DNA from: JAICIG01 sp035532215
GTDB lineage: Bacteria; Planctomycetota; Planctomycetia; Pirellulales; JAICIG01
DNA length: 36,373 nt
NCBI GenBank assembly: GCA_035532215.1
Contig: DATKRK010000118.1
Coordinates: forward strand, 1 to 36,373
Direction: 5' to 3'
Below are positions 25,957 through 33,732 of this stretch, one piece after another. The notes under the pieces are model-generated. The model was not told where the DNA came from. It saw only the letters and a program-made list of their open reading frames with translations, and made no database searches. A program made the translations under genes and the position numbers. Numbering within the stretch: the stretch's first letter is position 1; every line of letters begins with the position of its first letter.

Positions 25957-25975
25957 CCTCTCCCAGAGGGAGAGG
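25957..25975. repeat. palindrome upstream of pyrB
   Basis: Arms cctctccc and gggagagg around AGA, a variant of the unit at 21546-21566. The rest of 25762-25986 holds no supported gene. Confidence 0.6.
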
Positions 25976-25986
25976 AGCGTTGGCGG

Positions 25987-26703
25987 TCATTGATCGCTTT
26001 TTGGGCCGCTGTTCTCTTGAGCCTTCAACACCGGCTTGAGCACGATCGTGACGGGCGTCCCCAGGGGCGGAATCCGTTCGGTGAACGGCTCGAAAGACAA
26101 CTGGCCGGCCTTGTCGGAACTGGCGATCGGCAAATCGAGCATCGCCGTGGGGAAATTCGAGACGCAGATCAAGTCGCCCGCGTCGGCCTGATAGTGCTGC
26201 GTCCCGATCGTCTCGTCTTTCCAAAATCCGCTGCCGCCGAAGACCCATGAATGCTCGAGCGTTTTCTGCGTGCCCGCGTAGCGCACCCAATCCTGAGCCC
26301 GGCAGCGCTTCCGCTGACCGTCTTCGCCGGTCCAAAACAGCCAGATTTCGACTTGCGTGCCGCGGGCCGGCTGGTAGGTGGGCAAAAAGCGAGCCGGATG
26401 GCCCGGCTCGGCGCCGACCGCCAACAGCGCCGCATGCACCTTGAAAGCTTCGACCGGGACGCCGAGCACCGACTCGTGCTCCTTCGTGCCGCTCGGGCAG
26501 ACGAGCATCTCCAACTGCCCTTCGCGCAGGCAGACCTTGCCGACGAGGACCACTCGCTTGCGGGCGGCGTCGATCCAGATCGGTTGCTTTGGATCAAGCT
26601 GTCGCAGTCCCTCGGGTTCTTCGGCCGCTGCAACGCCGCCGATAACCAGGCTCCACACGAGCATCTGCGACCCAACGAAGCGTTGCCTTGCGTGAGACAT
26701 CAT
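25987..26703 (-). CDS. secreted YdjY-domain protein
   Basis: Function unknown. The 238-residue protein carries a signal peptide (MMSHARQRFVGSQMLVWSLV, Ala-Ala cleavage region near residue 27). One YdjY-type domain follows, recognised from PIWIDAARKRVVLVGKVCLR, EHESVLGVPVEAFKVHAALL, VEIWLFWTGEDGQRKRCRAQ and GSGFWKD. This family is abundant in planctomycetes, often secreted, and has no assigned biochemical role. ATG 26703 is preceded by AGGA with a five-base-plus spacer; an upstream ATG at 26772 would add 23 basic residues in front of the signal, so I reject it. The gene is adjacent to, not overlapping, the inverted-repeat element at 26773. Confidence 0.83.
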   Translation of the reverse strand: MMSHARQRFVGSQMLVWSLVIGGVAAAEEPEGLRQLDPKQPIWIDAARKRVVLVGKVCLREGQLEMLVCPSGTKEHESVLGVPVEAFKVHAALLAVGAEPGHPARFLPTYQPARGTQVEIWLFWTGEDGQRKRCRAQDWVRYAGTQKTLEHSWVFGGSGFWKDETIGTQHYQADAGDLICVSNFPTAMLDLPIASSDKAGQLSFEPFTERIPPLGTPVTIVLKPVLKAQENSGPKSDQ

Positions 26704-26772
26704 CCGAGTCCTGAAGCGAGCCACGTCGCGCCGAAAACACTCGATCGGCCGCGACCTCTTCAACGACGCCAC

Positions 26773-26923
26773 TGAGCATCGAGGATTAAATAACCTCCTA
26801 ATTCAAAAGACGGGTGCCTGGCGGCTGAGCCTAGGCGAAGCCCCAGTTCGCTGGGGCATCGCTTCGCTCTGCCGCCAGGCACCCCGCTCCAGTATAGGGA
26901 ATTTATTTAATCCTCGGTGCTGA
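26773..26923. repeat. MITE-like element A (151 bp)
   Basis: Terminal inverted repeats of 21 bp (26773-26793 and 26903-26923) match at 19 of 21 positions and contain gaggattaaataa. Inside are perfect 14-bp arms gggtgcctggcggc (26812-26825) and gccgccaggcaccc (26871-26884) around a third hairpin, gccccag-ttcg-ctggggc. No coding capacity. The core 26823-26885 is almost identical to that of element B at 32016-32174, but the ends differ. Confidence 0.85.
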
Positions 26924-27052
26924 CTGTAGAATAGCGGTTGGACCGTACCGTAGACAACCAGGCCAAGTCGCTTTCAACGCTTGCCACTTGCCGAGCCGAG
27001 CGTTAGGCTTTGCCGAGACATCAAGCTCCTTTTGCTCGGACGCACCTTTCGC

Positions 27053-28912
27053 ATGGCTTCGACCACCGCCTCTCGGCCCCGGAAAGCAAAAACCCGCCCC
27101 GCCCCGACGAGCGCCAACGGCAAACCGTCGCGCAATGGCGCCGCCCGGAAAGACGAAATCCACCGGGATGGCATCGACGCCAGTGCTGCCTGGCGGCAAA
27201 AGCTGACTCAAAGGAGAGCGCGGCAGGCCTTGTCTCAGCAGTTGGCCTCGAAAACGCCGGTCCTGGGCTGGGGAATCCCTGCTTTGGGCGAAGGCTGGGA
27301 GGAAGCTCTCGCACTCATCCGCGAACTTGCCGCGTTGGAGCAAGCCAAGGCAGCGGCAGCCGCGACGCCGATCGCCAAGCCGCTGGCCGAGCAGCTCGAG
27401 GAGTGGCTGGCGGCGCGACCCGGCGAATTCATAAAGCCGGCAGAAATCGTTAAATCGTTGGCGTGGGCCAACGCCTTACCCTGGCTGATCGAACGGTTGG
27501 AACCGGCAGTTTGGCAGACTTGCTTGCAAAAACTGCTGCAGCAAGCCGAAACGGCGACGAAGTCGCGAAATCTCCCCTTGCTGACCCGACAGTTCGTGGC
27601 GGCCGAACTGCCGCAGACGTTGGCCTACTGGTTTCCAGAGTTGGAGGCCTGCCAGTGGCTAGCGGACGCCGGCGTCGAAGCGGCCCTGGCCTCGCTTGAG
27701 GCGGCTGTGGATGCCGCGGGAGTTATTCACGGCAAGTATTTGCCGTGGTTACGGCCGCTGTTGGCCTCTTGGATTCGCATGGCGGCGCTGGAACACGAGT
27801 TGCCCAAAGATCGAAGAACGCTCGCGGCCCAGGCGCCGTTTCAGCGGCTGATCGGCCAGGCGTTGCGTTTGACTCGAGAGGATGGCTCGCAAGTCTTATC
27901 GCCGCCCGGCGCCGCCGTCGAATCCCGAGAGTCGATAACGAGCATGTTCCGAGCCGCCTTGCGCTACGCGGGCGAGCCCGAGCGACGGCTGGCCGCGTTG
28001 GCGATGCCACAGGCTGCGGCCAAAAGCAAGCGGCCGGCCGGCTGCAAGCGCAAGGCCGCCGGAAAGGCGCCCGCCGCGGCATTCAACTCGGAAATCTCGC
28101 AGCTAGCCGTGTTGCGGACCGGTTGGGCCTCGTGGGAAGAGCGCTTAACGGTCGCTTACCACGACCGCCGGATCGCCGCCGAATTGATCTGCGGCCGCGA
28201 GACCGTCTGCTGTGGCGCCTGGAATCCGGAGATCGAATTCAATGGCGCCTTGCTCCAAGCCGATTCGGAATGGCAAGAGGTCTGCTGGGTTTCCGACGAT
28301 GACGTCGATTATCTGGAGTTAGAGCTGTCTCTCTCGGGCGGAGTGCGAGTACAGCGGCACTTGCTGCTGGCCCGGCAGGATCATTTTTTGTTCGCGGCCG
28401 ATGCCGTGCTGGGAGAAAGTCGGGGGACGATCGACTACCGCGCATCGTTGCCCCTGGCGCGCGGCGTGCAGTTCGCGCCGGCTAATGAATCGAACGAAGG
28501 CCATTTCGTCGGCCGGCGCCGTTTCGGGCTGATCATGCCTTTGGCGTTAGCCGAGTGGCGTTCGGAGGCCTCTCCGGGCTCGTTGCGGACGGAAGGCGGC
28601 GCGCTTGAATTGCGGCAAACGGCGACCAACGCCGCGGCGCTCTTCGCCCCGCTGTTCATCGACCTGGCGCCGCGAAGATTCTCTCGGCCGTTTACCTGGC
28701 GCCGTCTGACGATCGCCGAGAACCAGCAGATCGTGCCCAGCGAGTCGGCGGTCGGCTACCGCGTGCAAGTTGGCGGGCAGCAATGGCTGTTTTATCGCTC
28801 GCTCGGCCCGCGCGGCAATCGCACACTGTTGGGCCACAATCTGGTCACCGAGTTTCTCGCCGCACGCTTCAACCGCGACGGCGTCGCCGAGTCGCTCTTG
28901 GAAATCGAATAA
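27053..28912 (+). CDS. conserved protein of unknown function (heparinase II/III-like C-terminal half possible)
   Basis: A 619-residue protein, mostly soluble, with no signal peptide: it starts MASTTASRPRKAKTRPAPTS, a basic disordered tail (about 1-60). The middle (about 80-330) is Ala/Leu-rich and helical, including QTLAYWFPELEACQWLADAG and YLPWLRPLLASWIRMAALEH. The C-terminal half (about 360-619) is beta-rich, with QLAVLRTGWASWEERL, RETVCCGAWNPEIEF, EVCWVSDDDVDYLELEL and GNRTLLGHNLVTEFLAARF. The helical-then-beta-sandwich layout and the LAVLRTGW string recall heparinase II/III-type lyases, but the catalytic residues cannot be assigned, so I do not claim an enzyme. The frame is open from 26981; I prefer 27053. 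It is followed by yggS. Confidence 0.75.
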   Translation: MASTTASRPRKAKTRPAPTSANGKPSRNGAARKDEIHRDGIDASAAWRQKLTQRRARQALSQQLASKTPVLGWGIPALGEGWEEALALIRELAALEQAKAAAAATPIAKPLAEQLEEWLAARPGEFIKPAEIVKSLAWANALPWLIERLEPAVWQTCLQKLLQQAETATKSRNLPLLTRQFVAAELPQTLAYWFPELEACQWLADAGVEAALASLEAAVDAAGVIHGKYLPWLRPLLASWIRMAALEHELPKDRRTLAAQAPFQRLIGQALRLTREDGSQVLSPPGAAVESRESITSMFRAALRYAGEPERRLAALAMPQAAAKSKRPAGCKRKAAGKAPAAAFNSEISQLAVLRTGWASWEERLTVAYHDRRIAAELICGRETVCCGAWNPEIEFNGALLQADSEWQEVCWVSDDDVDYLELELSLSGGVRVQRHLLLARQDHFLFAADAVLGESRGTIDYRASLPLARGVQFAPANESNEGHFVGRRRFGLIMPLALAEWRSEASPGSLRTEGGALELRQTATNAAALFAPLFIDLAPRRFSRPFTWRRLTIAENQQIVPSESAVGYRVQVGGQQWLFYRSLGPRGNRTLLGHNLVTEFLAARFNRDGVAESLLEIE

Positions 28913-28920
28913 TCCTTGGA

Positions 28921-29020
28921 GGGCCGGGCGCCCTCGCCCGGAAGAAGGCGGGCCGGGCGCCCTCGCCCGGCGGAAATCGGGCGAGGGCGCCCGATCCTCC
29001 AAGACGAGGGCGCCCGAAGC
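28921..29020. repeat. clustered direct and inverted GC-rich repeats
   Basis: A 21-bp unit containing gggcgccctcgcccgg occurs twice in direct orientation (28921-28941, 28950-28970) and then twice inverted around gagggcgcccga (about 28978-28995 and 29003-29015). It fills the 124-base gap between two plus-strand genes and would fold strongly in the mRNA just ahead of yggS. Confidence 0.8.
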
Positions 29021-29036
29021 TCCAAGTGAGAAGCTG

Positions 29037-29744
29037 ATGTTCGACATCGCCAAGCAGATCGCCGAAAACGTGGCGCGCGTTCGCGAACGCATCGCAGCAG
29101 CCGCCGCGCGTAGCGGGCGCCGACCGGAAGATGTGACGTTGGTGGCCGTCAGCAAATACGTCGGAACGGATGAAGTACGCGCGTTATTGGCCGCCGGCTG
29201 CCATGACTTGGGAGAAAGCCGGCCCCAGGAGTTATGGCGCAAAGCCGAGACGCTCGGCGAAGCGGCGATCCGCTGGCATTTGATCGGGCATTTGCAGCGC
29301 AACAAAATCGCCCGCACGCTGCCGCTGGTCTCCTTGCTGCACTCGGGCGACAGCCTGCGGCTGCTCGAAGCGGTACACGCGGAATGCCTTCACATGGACC
29401 GCAAGGTTCCGGCGTTGTTGGAAATCAACGTTTCGGGCGACGCGACCAAGCACGGTTTTCACCACGACGAGGTCGAGCCGCTCGGCGACGCGCTGGCCCG
29501 TCTTGACGGCTTGCAATTCCGCGGCCTGATGTGCATGGCAGGACGCGAAGGCGCCGCCGAAGACGCCCGCCGCGAGTTCGCCCAACTACGGGAATTGCGC
29601 GATCGCTTGCAGACGGCTTGGGCCGGTCGTTTCGAACTGGCCGAACTGTCGATGGGCATGAGCGGCGATTTCGAGATTGCCGTTGAAGAAGGAGCGACGC
29701 TGGTTCGGGTCGGCTCGATGCTGTTCGAAGGAGCGGGCGATTGA
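29037..29744 (+). CDS. yggS: YggS family PLP-binding homeostasis protein
   Basis: Binds pyridoxal 5'-phosphate and takes part in vitamin B6 and amino-acid homeostasis; no catalytic reaction is established for the family. The 235-residue protein has the PLP lysine in VTLVAVSKYV (K40) and the family strings LGESRPQELWRKA, WHLIGHLQRNKI, LEINVSGDATKHGF and LSMGMSGDFEIAVEEGATLV. ATG 29037 is followed directly by the conserved MFDIAKQIAENV N-terminus. The longer open frame upstream translates GC-rich repeats and is rejected. It overlaps the next gene by four bases (TTGA), so the two are probably translated together. Confidence 0.93.
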   Translation: MFDIAKQIAENVARVRERIAAAAARSGRRPEDVTLVAVSKYVGTDEVRALLAAGCHDLGESRPQELWRKAETLGEAAIRWHLIGHLQRNKIARTLPLVSLLHSGDSLRLLEAVHAECLHMDRKVPALLEINVSGDATKHGFHHDEVEPLGDALARLDGLQFRGLMCMAGREGAAEDARREFAQLRELRDRLQTAWAGRFELAELSMGMSGDFEIAVEEGATLVRVGSMLFEGAGD

Positions 29745-30046
29745 TCGAGCTGGAAACTCACGCCGAGGGGGTCGTGCTGCCGGTGCGAGCGCACGCCGGC
29801 GCCAAACGCTCGGAAATTCGCGGTTTTCAGGCGGGCGGGCTGAGGGTCTCGGTCACGCAGGCGCCAGAGAAGGGTAAAGCCAACAAGGCGATCGTCGCGC
29901 TATTGGCCGAAAAGTTGGGCTTGAAAAAATCGCAGTTCGAATTGCTCGCCGGCGAGACGTCGCCGCAGAAGAAGTTTCTCATCCGCGACGTCTTTCACGA
30001 CGATTTGGCCGCCCGCATCACCGCCGCGACGAAGCAGGAAGGCTGA
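29741..30046 (+). CDS. DUF167 / YggU family protein
   Basis: A small (101-residue) conserved protein of unknown biochemical role. It starts with TTG: the overlap TTGA with the yggS stop and AAGGAG seven bases upstream decide this start. The family signature is clear: RAHAGAKRSEIRGF, APEKGKANKAIVALLAEKLG and LLAGETSPQKKFLI. The yggS-DUF167 pairing is widespread in bacteria (in E. coli yggS and yggU are close), which supports the call. Confidence 0.88.
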   Translation: MIELETHAEGVVLPVRAHAGAKRSEIRGFQAGGLRVSVTQAPEKGKANKAIVALLAEKLGLKKSQFELLAGETSPQKKFLIRDVFHDDLAARITAATKQEG

Positions 30047-30170
30047 GGATCGATCTTCGCGCCCCCCCAGGGCGGACGCGTAGCCCCAAGTCGTGACGCC
30101 ATTTGATCCCCTGTCGAGTAAAAATCAGTGCGATCCCGAACGCATTTTCGCCAGGTTCTGGGGGTAATGA

Positions 30171-30674
30171 TTGCCACCAGCTTTAGAGATCGTCCTGCTT
30201 TGCGGAAAGATGGATAAGGCCGAAGGCCGCCGTAACACCGAAGGTGCGTCATTCGATAGCCCTCGTTGTTCTACACAAGTGGTGCAGATTCTATCGCCCC
30301 TAACGGGGCTTTCGCGGTTTCACGCCGGATTGTGTCCAGGGGCTCGCGCCCCTGGCTACATTCTTTCGCCGCTACGCGGCTGACGTTTTTGCTTTGAGTC
30401 CCGGCGCGCCGATTCAAACTAGTCCCGTAGGGACGGCAGAGTGTAGCCAGGGGCGCGAGCCCCTGGAACTGCGGCGGAAATTCATTTCCTAGCCCCGCTA
30501 GGGGCGACACAAAGGAACCACTGCCAAGGCTTCAACATCCCGACCTCGCACGTCGGAGATGTGTAGAACAACGAGGGCTGCGCCCTGGGCTAGCGAATCT
30601 GACCCCTTCGGGGTCGGAATTCACTGCGAAAAACGCCGCGTAAAAAGCAGGACGATCTCTAAAGCTGGTGGCAA
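30171..30674. repeat. 504-bp nested inverted-repeat element
   Basis: Three perfect, nested inverted repeats: outer 31 bp (30171-30201 / 30644-30674, beginning ttgccaccagctttagagat), middle 20 bp (30258-30277 / 30560-30579, agccctcgttgttctacaca), inner 25 bp (30336-30360 / 30442-30466, beginning ccaggggctcgcgcccctgg), the last also internally palindromic. A further outer pair gggtaatgat (30162-30171) / atcattaccc (30714-30723) flanks the element. No protein-like ORF inside. It fills the gap between the DUF167 gene and the ModE-ModA gene. Confidence 0.88.
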
Positions 30675-30797
30675 ACAATCCAAGCACTTTTTCTTGATGC
30701 AGTCTCAAACGGTATCATTACCCGCCCCGAAAGCGATTCGCGGACGGGCCTGATCATCCGACTATAATGCGGACTTGCGGCGCGTACGGGAGACGTT

Positions 30798-31922
30798 ATG
30801 AAACAAGCGGAAACGCGGCCGGCCCAAGGCTGGTCGGTGGGCTTAAGGGTGTGGGTCGAGCGCAACGGCAAGGCGTTGCTCGGCCCCGGCCGGTTGGAAT
30901 TGATCGAAGGCATCGATCGCTGGCGCAGCATCAGCGCGGCGGCGCGTGAGCTGGGCATGTCGTACCGTCGCGCCTGGCTGCTGGTGCAGAGCATCAACGA
31001 GGCCTCGGCCGAACCGCTGGTCGAAGCGGCGGTCGGCGGCACGAAAGGCGGCGGCGCGCGGCTCACGGAGTGCGGCCGGCGGTCGGCGGAAATCTTCCGC
31101 GAGCTGCAACACGAGTTGCACGCGGCCGCCGCCGGAGTGCTGCCCCGGGTGTTGCAGTTGCCCGCCGACTCGCCCTGCCTGCACGTGGCCGCCGCAATCA
31201 GTCTGGAAGAGGTCGTTGGGCAACTGCTCTCCGACTACGCGCTGCACCGGCCGGCGGTAAAAGCGCGAGCCGTATTCGGCGCCTCGAACGAACTGGCCGA
31301 TCACGTGCTGGCCGGAGCGCCGTGCGACGTGTTTCTGTCAGCCGAGGCCGAGCAGCTCGCTCGACTGCAAACCGCCGGGTTGTGCGACGCGCAGTCGCAG
31401 CACGTATTGGCCTGCAACAGTCTGGCATTGATTGCCCCGGCCGATTCGGACTTGCCGCTGGAACGCCCGGGGGATCTGCGCCGTCCGGAGATCGGCCGCG
31501 TGGCGTTGGCCGAACCGGCCTCGCCGCTAGGCCGCTATAGCCAGGAGTATTTGAAGCGTCAGGGGCTGCTCGACGCGTTGGCCGCCCGCACCGTTTACGT
31601 TGACAATTCGCGGGCCGTCGTGGCGGCGTTGCGAGCGGGCCGCGCCGATGCCGGGCTGGCCTACGGGAGCGACGCCGCGGCCGCCGCCGGCTGCCGCATC
31701 GTGTTTCGCATTCGTCGCGGCGACGCGCCCGTGCAGTATTGGGCCGCCGCGATGACCGCAAGCCAACACAGCCAGGCCGCGCAAGAACTGGTCGACTTTT
31801 TGATCTCGAAATCCGCCGCAGCCAGGTTCCGCCACTGCGGCTTTTTGCCGGCCGCGAAACAGGAAGTCGGGAGTAGCGAGCGGGAAGTCACTCCCTCTCC
31901 CACCGGGAGAGGGCCGGGGTGA
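30798..31922 (+). CDS. ModE-type DNA-binding domain fused to a ModA-type ligand-binding domain
   Basis: Predicted cytoplasmic one-component regulator of 374 residues. The N-terminal part (about 18-112) matches the ModE winged helix: LELIEGIDRWRSISAAAREL, GMSYRRAWLLVQSIN, VGGTKGGGARLTECG. From about 125 to 352 it resembles the molybdate-binding protein ModA: LHVAAAISLEEVVGQL, FGASNELADHVLAGAPCDVF, LAEPASPLGRYSQEYL and ALRAGRADAGLAYGSDA. There is no signal peptide, so the ModA-like part is not a periplasmic receptor. It replaces the di-MOP/TOBE sensor of classical ModE. The last residues (VTPSPTGRGPG) are encoded by a palindromic repeat. GGGAGA precedes the ATG. No modABC or molybdoenzyme gene is in this window, so the target and ligand are unproven; tungstate or another oxyanion is possible. 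Confidence 0.85.
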   Translation: MKQAETRPAQGWSVGLRVWVERNGKALLGPGRLELIEGIDRWRSISAAARELGMSYRRAWLLVQSINEASAEPLVEAAVGGTKGGGARLTECGRRSAEIFRELQHELHAAAAGVLPRVLQLPADSPCLHVAAAISLEEVVGQLLSDYALHRPAVKARAVFGASNELADHVLAGAPCDVFLSAEAEQLARLQTAGLCDAQSQHVLACNSLALIAPADSDLPLERPGDLRRPEIGRVALAEPASPLGRYSQEYLKRQGLLDALAARTVYVDNSRAVVAALRAGRADAGLAYGSDAAAAAGCRIVFRIRRGDAPVQYWAAAMTASQHSQAAQELVDFLISKSAAARFRHCGFLPAAKQEVGSSEREVTPSPTGRGPG

Positions 31923-31977
31923 GGGAGCGCCGCTAAGATGCTCTGCTGCAGAAACCAATTCCGGCCAGCCCTCACCC
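31893..31977. repeat. palindrome overlapping the 3' end of the ModE-ModA gene
   Basis: A 9-bp stem ccctctccc-acc-gggagaggg (31893-31913) lies within the last codons and encodes part of the tail. An outer inverted pair gggtgaggg (31918-31926) / ccctcaccc (31969-31977) follows the stop. Confidence 0.7.
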
Positions 31978-32015
31978 AAAGGGAGAGGGGACTTATTTTT
32001 TCCGCTTGCCGCAAG

Positions 32016-32174
32016 CTAGTGCATTGTCAGGTCTTAATTTTTGGGTAGGCGGGCGGCGTGGGGCTGAGCCTGGGCGAAGCCCCAGTTCGCTGGGGCATCG
32101 CTTCGCTCTGCCGCCAGCCACCCCCCGCTGCTTGAAATTGCTAACCCCAATTCCTAGACCTGACAATGTACTAG
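32016..32174. repeat. MITE-like element B (159 bp)
   Basis: Terminal inverted repeats of 19 bp, ctagtgcattgtcaggtct (32016-32034) and agacctgacaatgtactag (32156-32174), match at 18 of 19. The core 32062-32124 is nearly identical (two differences) to 26823-26885 of element A, although the terminal repeats are unrelated. The right end supplies the stop codon of hflX. Confidence 0.88.
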
Positions 32175-33481
32175 GCGACGTCTTCCATGCGGCCGTGGCC
32201 GTTGCGATGCGGCCGGACGACCGTTTGCTCGTCGTGGATGTGGCATAGTCGCCTTTGCGGAATCCGGCAGTGAACGACGACGCGGGTCTCGGAGAACTGC
32301 GTCGACAACACTTCGCCGTGCGCCGCCAGATACGCCAACAGGCGTCCATTGCCCACGCCGGTTTCGACGTCGACGTCCATGAAGTTGCGGCTCAAGGCTT
32401 CGCTCACCGCGCCGGAAAGCTGGTCCAGTCCCTGCCCTTGGCGGGCGCTGACGGCGATGGCGTTGGGGTAGCGATTCAGCAGGCCGTCGAGCTGCCCGCG
32501 ATCCGGCAGCGCGTCGACCTTATTGAGCACCAGCAGCATGTCTTTGGCCTGGATGCCCAGTTCTTCGACGACTTTGTAGACCGCGGCGATTTGCTCGTAG
32601 ACCGCCGGGCTGCTGGCGTCGGCCACGTGCAGCAAGAGATTCGCCTGCCGCGCTTCTTCGAGCGTGGCCTTGAAGCTGGCGATCAGATGGTGCGGCAGAT
32701 CGCGGATGAAGCCCACCGTATCGCTCAACAGCACCGGCCCCCAGCCGGGCAGTTGCCAGCGGCGGGTGCGGGTATCGAGCGTGGCGAACAGCTTGTCTTG
32801 GGCCAGAACATTGGCGCCGGTCAAGGCGTTCATCAGCGTGCTCTTGCCGGCGTTGGTATAGCCGACCAGCGAAACGGTCATCCGATCGCCGCGGGCCGCC
32901 ACTTGCCGCTCTTTGCGGCGCTGGACTTCGTCGAGTTCCGTCTGCAGATCGTGAATCCGCTTCTCCACCAGCCGGCGGTCGACTTCCAACTGCTTTTCGC
33001 CGGGGCCGCGCATGCCGATGCCCATCTTCAAACGCGAAAGGTGCGTCCACATCCGCTTCAGCCGCGGCAGCGAGTACTGCAACTGGGCCAGTTCCACGGC
33101 CAACCGGGCTTCGTGCGTCTGGGCCCGGCTGGCGAAGATGTCGAGAATCAGCTCCGTGCGGTCCACCACCTTGAGATTCGTCGCCTTTTCGAGGTTGCGC
33201 GTCTGAGCGGGGGAAAGATCGTTGTCGAAAATAATCACGTCGGCGTCCGACGCTTCTCCGAGCACGCGCAACTCCTCGACCTTGCCTTTGCCCAGGTAGG
33301 TCGTCTTGTCGGGCGTCTCGCGACGCTGTGTGAGAGAACCGACGATCTTGGCGCCTGCGGTCGTCGCCAGGCCATGCAGTTCGTCGAGCGGATTGTCCGG
33401 ATAGCGGTGGTCCGGCAACATAACTCCTACCAGCAACGCCGCCTCGCTGACGACGCTTTCGGCACGATTCATTTCAGCCAC
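32171..33481 (-). CDS. hflX: GTPase HflX
   Basis: Ribosome-binding GTPase that splits stalled or hibernating 70S ribosomes, notably under heat stress. The 436-residue protein has the HflX N-terminal domain (LVGVMLPDH, GSLTQRRETPDKTTYLGKGK), the glycine-rich linker GIGMRGPGEKQLEVDRRLV, a G domain with GYTNAGKST (207-215), DTVGFI and NKVD, and a short C-terminal domain. The frame starts with GTG at 33481 (AGGAG 12 bases upstream); ATG 33472 (MNRAESV) is an alternative. The TAG stop (32173-32171) lies inside the terminal repeat of element B, so the last residues may differ from the ancestral end. It lies in the same strand series as rsgA. Confidence 0.94.
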   Translation of the reverse strand: MAEMNRAESVVSEAALLVGVMLPDHRYPDNPLDELHGLATTAGAKIVGSLTQRRETPDKTTYLGKGKVEELRVLGEASDADVIIFDNDLSPAQTRNLEKATNLKVVDRTELILDIFASRAQTHEARLAVELAQLQYSLPRLKRMWTHLSRLKMGIGMRGPGEKQLEVDRRLVEKRIHDLQTELDEVQRRKERQVAARGDRMTVSLVGYTNAGKSTLMNALTGANVLAQDKLFATLDTRTRRWQLPGWGPVLLSDTVGFIRDLPHHLIASFKATLEEARQANLLLHVADASSPAVYEQIAAVYKVVEELGIQAKDMLLVLNKVDALPDRGQLDGLLNRYPNAIAVSARQGQGLDQLSGAVSEALSRNFMDVDVETGVGNGRLLAYLAAHGEVLSTQFSETRVVVHCRIPQRRLCHIHDEQTVVRPHRNGHGRMEDVA

Positions 33482-33525
33482 GGTGATTCGATTCTCCTGA
33501 CGCTCAAAGTAGGATAGGAATAGTT

Positions 33526-33681
33526 AGCCACGGATGAAACACGGATGGAAAACGGATTCAGAAAAAAGGTGCGTTTTTCGTGCGATGCTTGGCCGAGATC
33601 GATTGTCTGGACATCGAGATCCTCGGAATTGAAGTGCTCCGTTGCTATTATCCGTGTTCGATCCGTGTTTCATCCGTGGCT
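33526..33681. repeat. 156-bp inverted-repeat element
   Basis: Perfect 21-bp terminal inverted repeats (33526-33546 and 33661-33681), beginning agccacggatgaaacacgga. A 20-of-21 copy of one end lies alone at 4014-4034. There is no coding capacity. It sits in the 251-base gap between rsgA and hflX; nothing else is visible there. Confidence 0.85.
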
Positions 33682-33732
33682 GATTCAAGACGCTCGTTCT
33701 GACTGTCAGGTTCGCCGAAGGCTCATCGCTTC

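Noticed and set aside
25895..25993. 32-codon plus-strand ORF (MSDRETDDEKIK and onward) with GGAAAGGA upstream
   Set aside because: Its second half translates the cctctccc palindrome and it overlaps the end of the YdjY gene. It could be a fragment of a lost gene, but support is too thin.
28921..29020. Possible CRISPR array (regularly spaced 21-mers)
   Set aside because: Only two direct copies with an 8-base spacer plus inverted copies; no cas genes. It is a palindromic repeat cluster.
30171..30674. Insertion sequence with transposase
   Set aside because: It has perfect terminal repeats, but no frame inside encodes a transposase-like protein; it is listed as a non-autonomous repeat.
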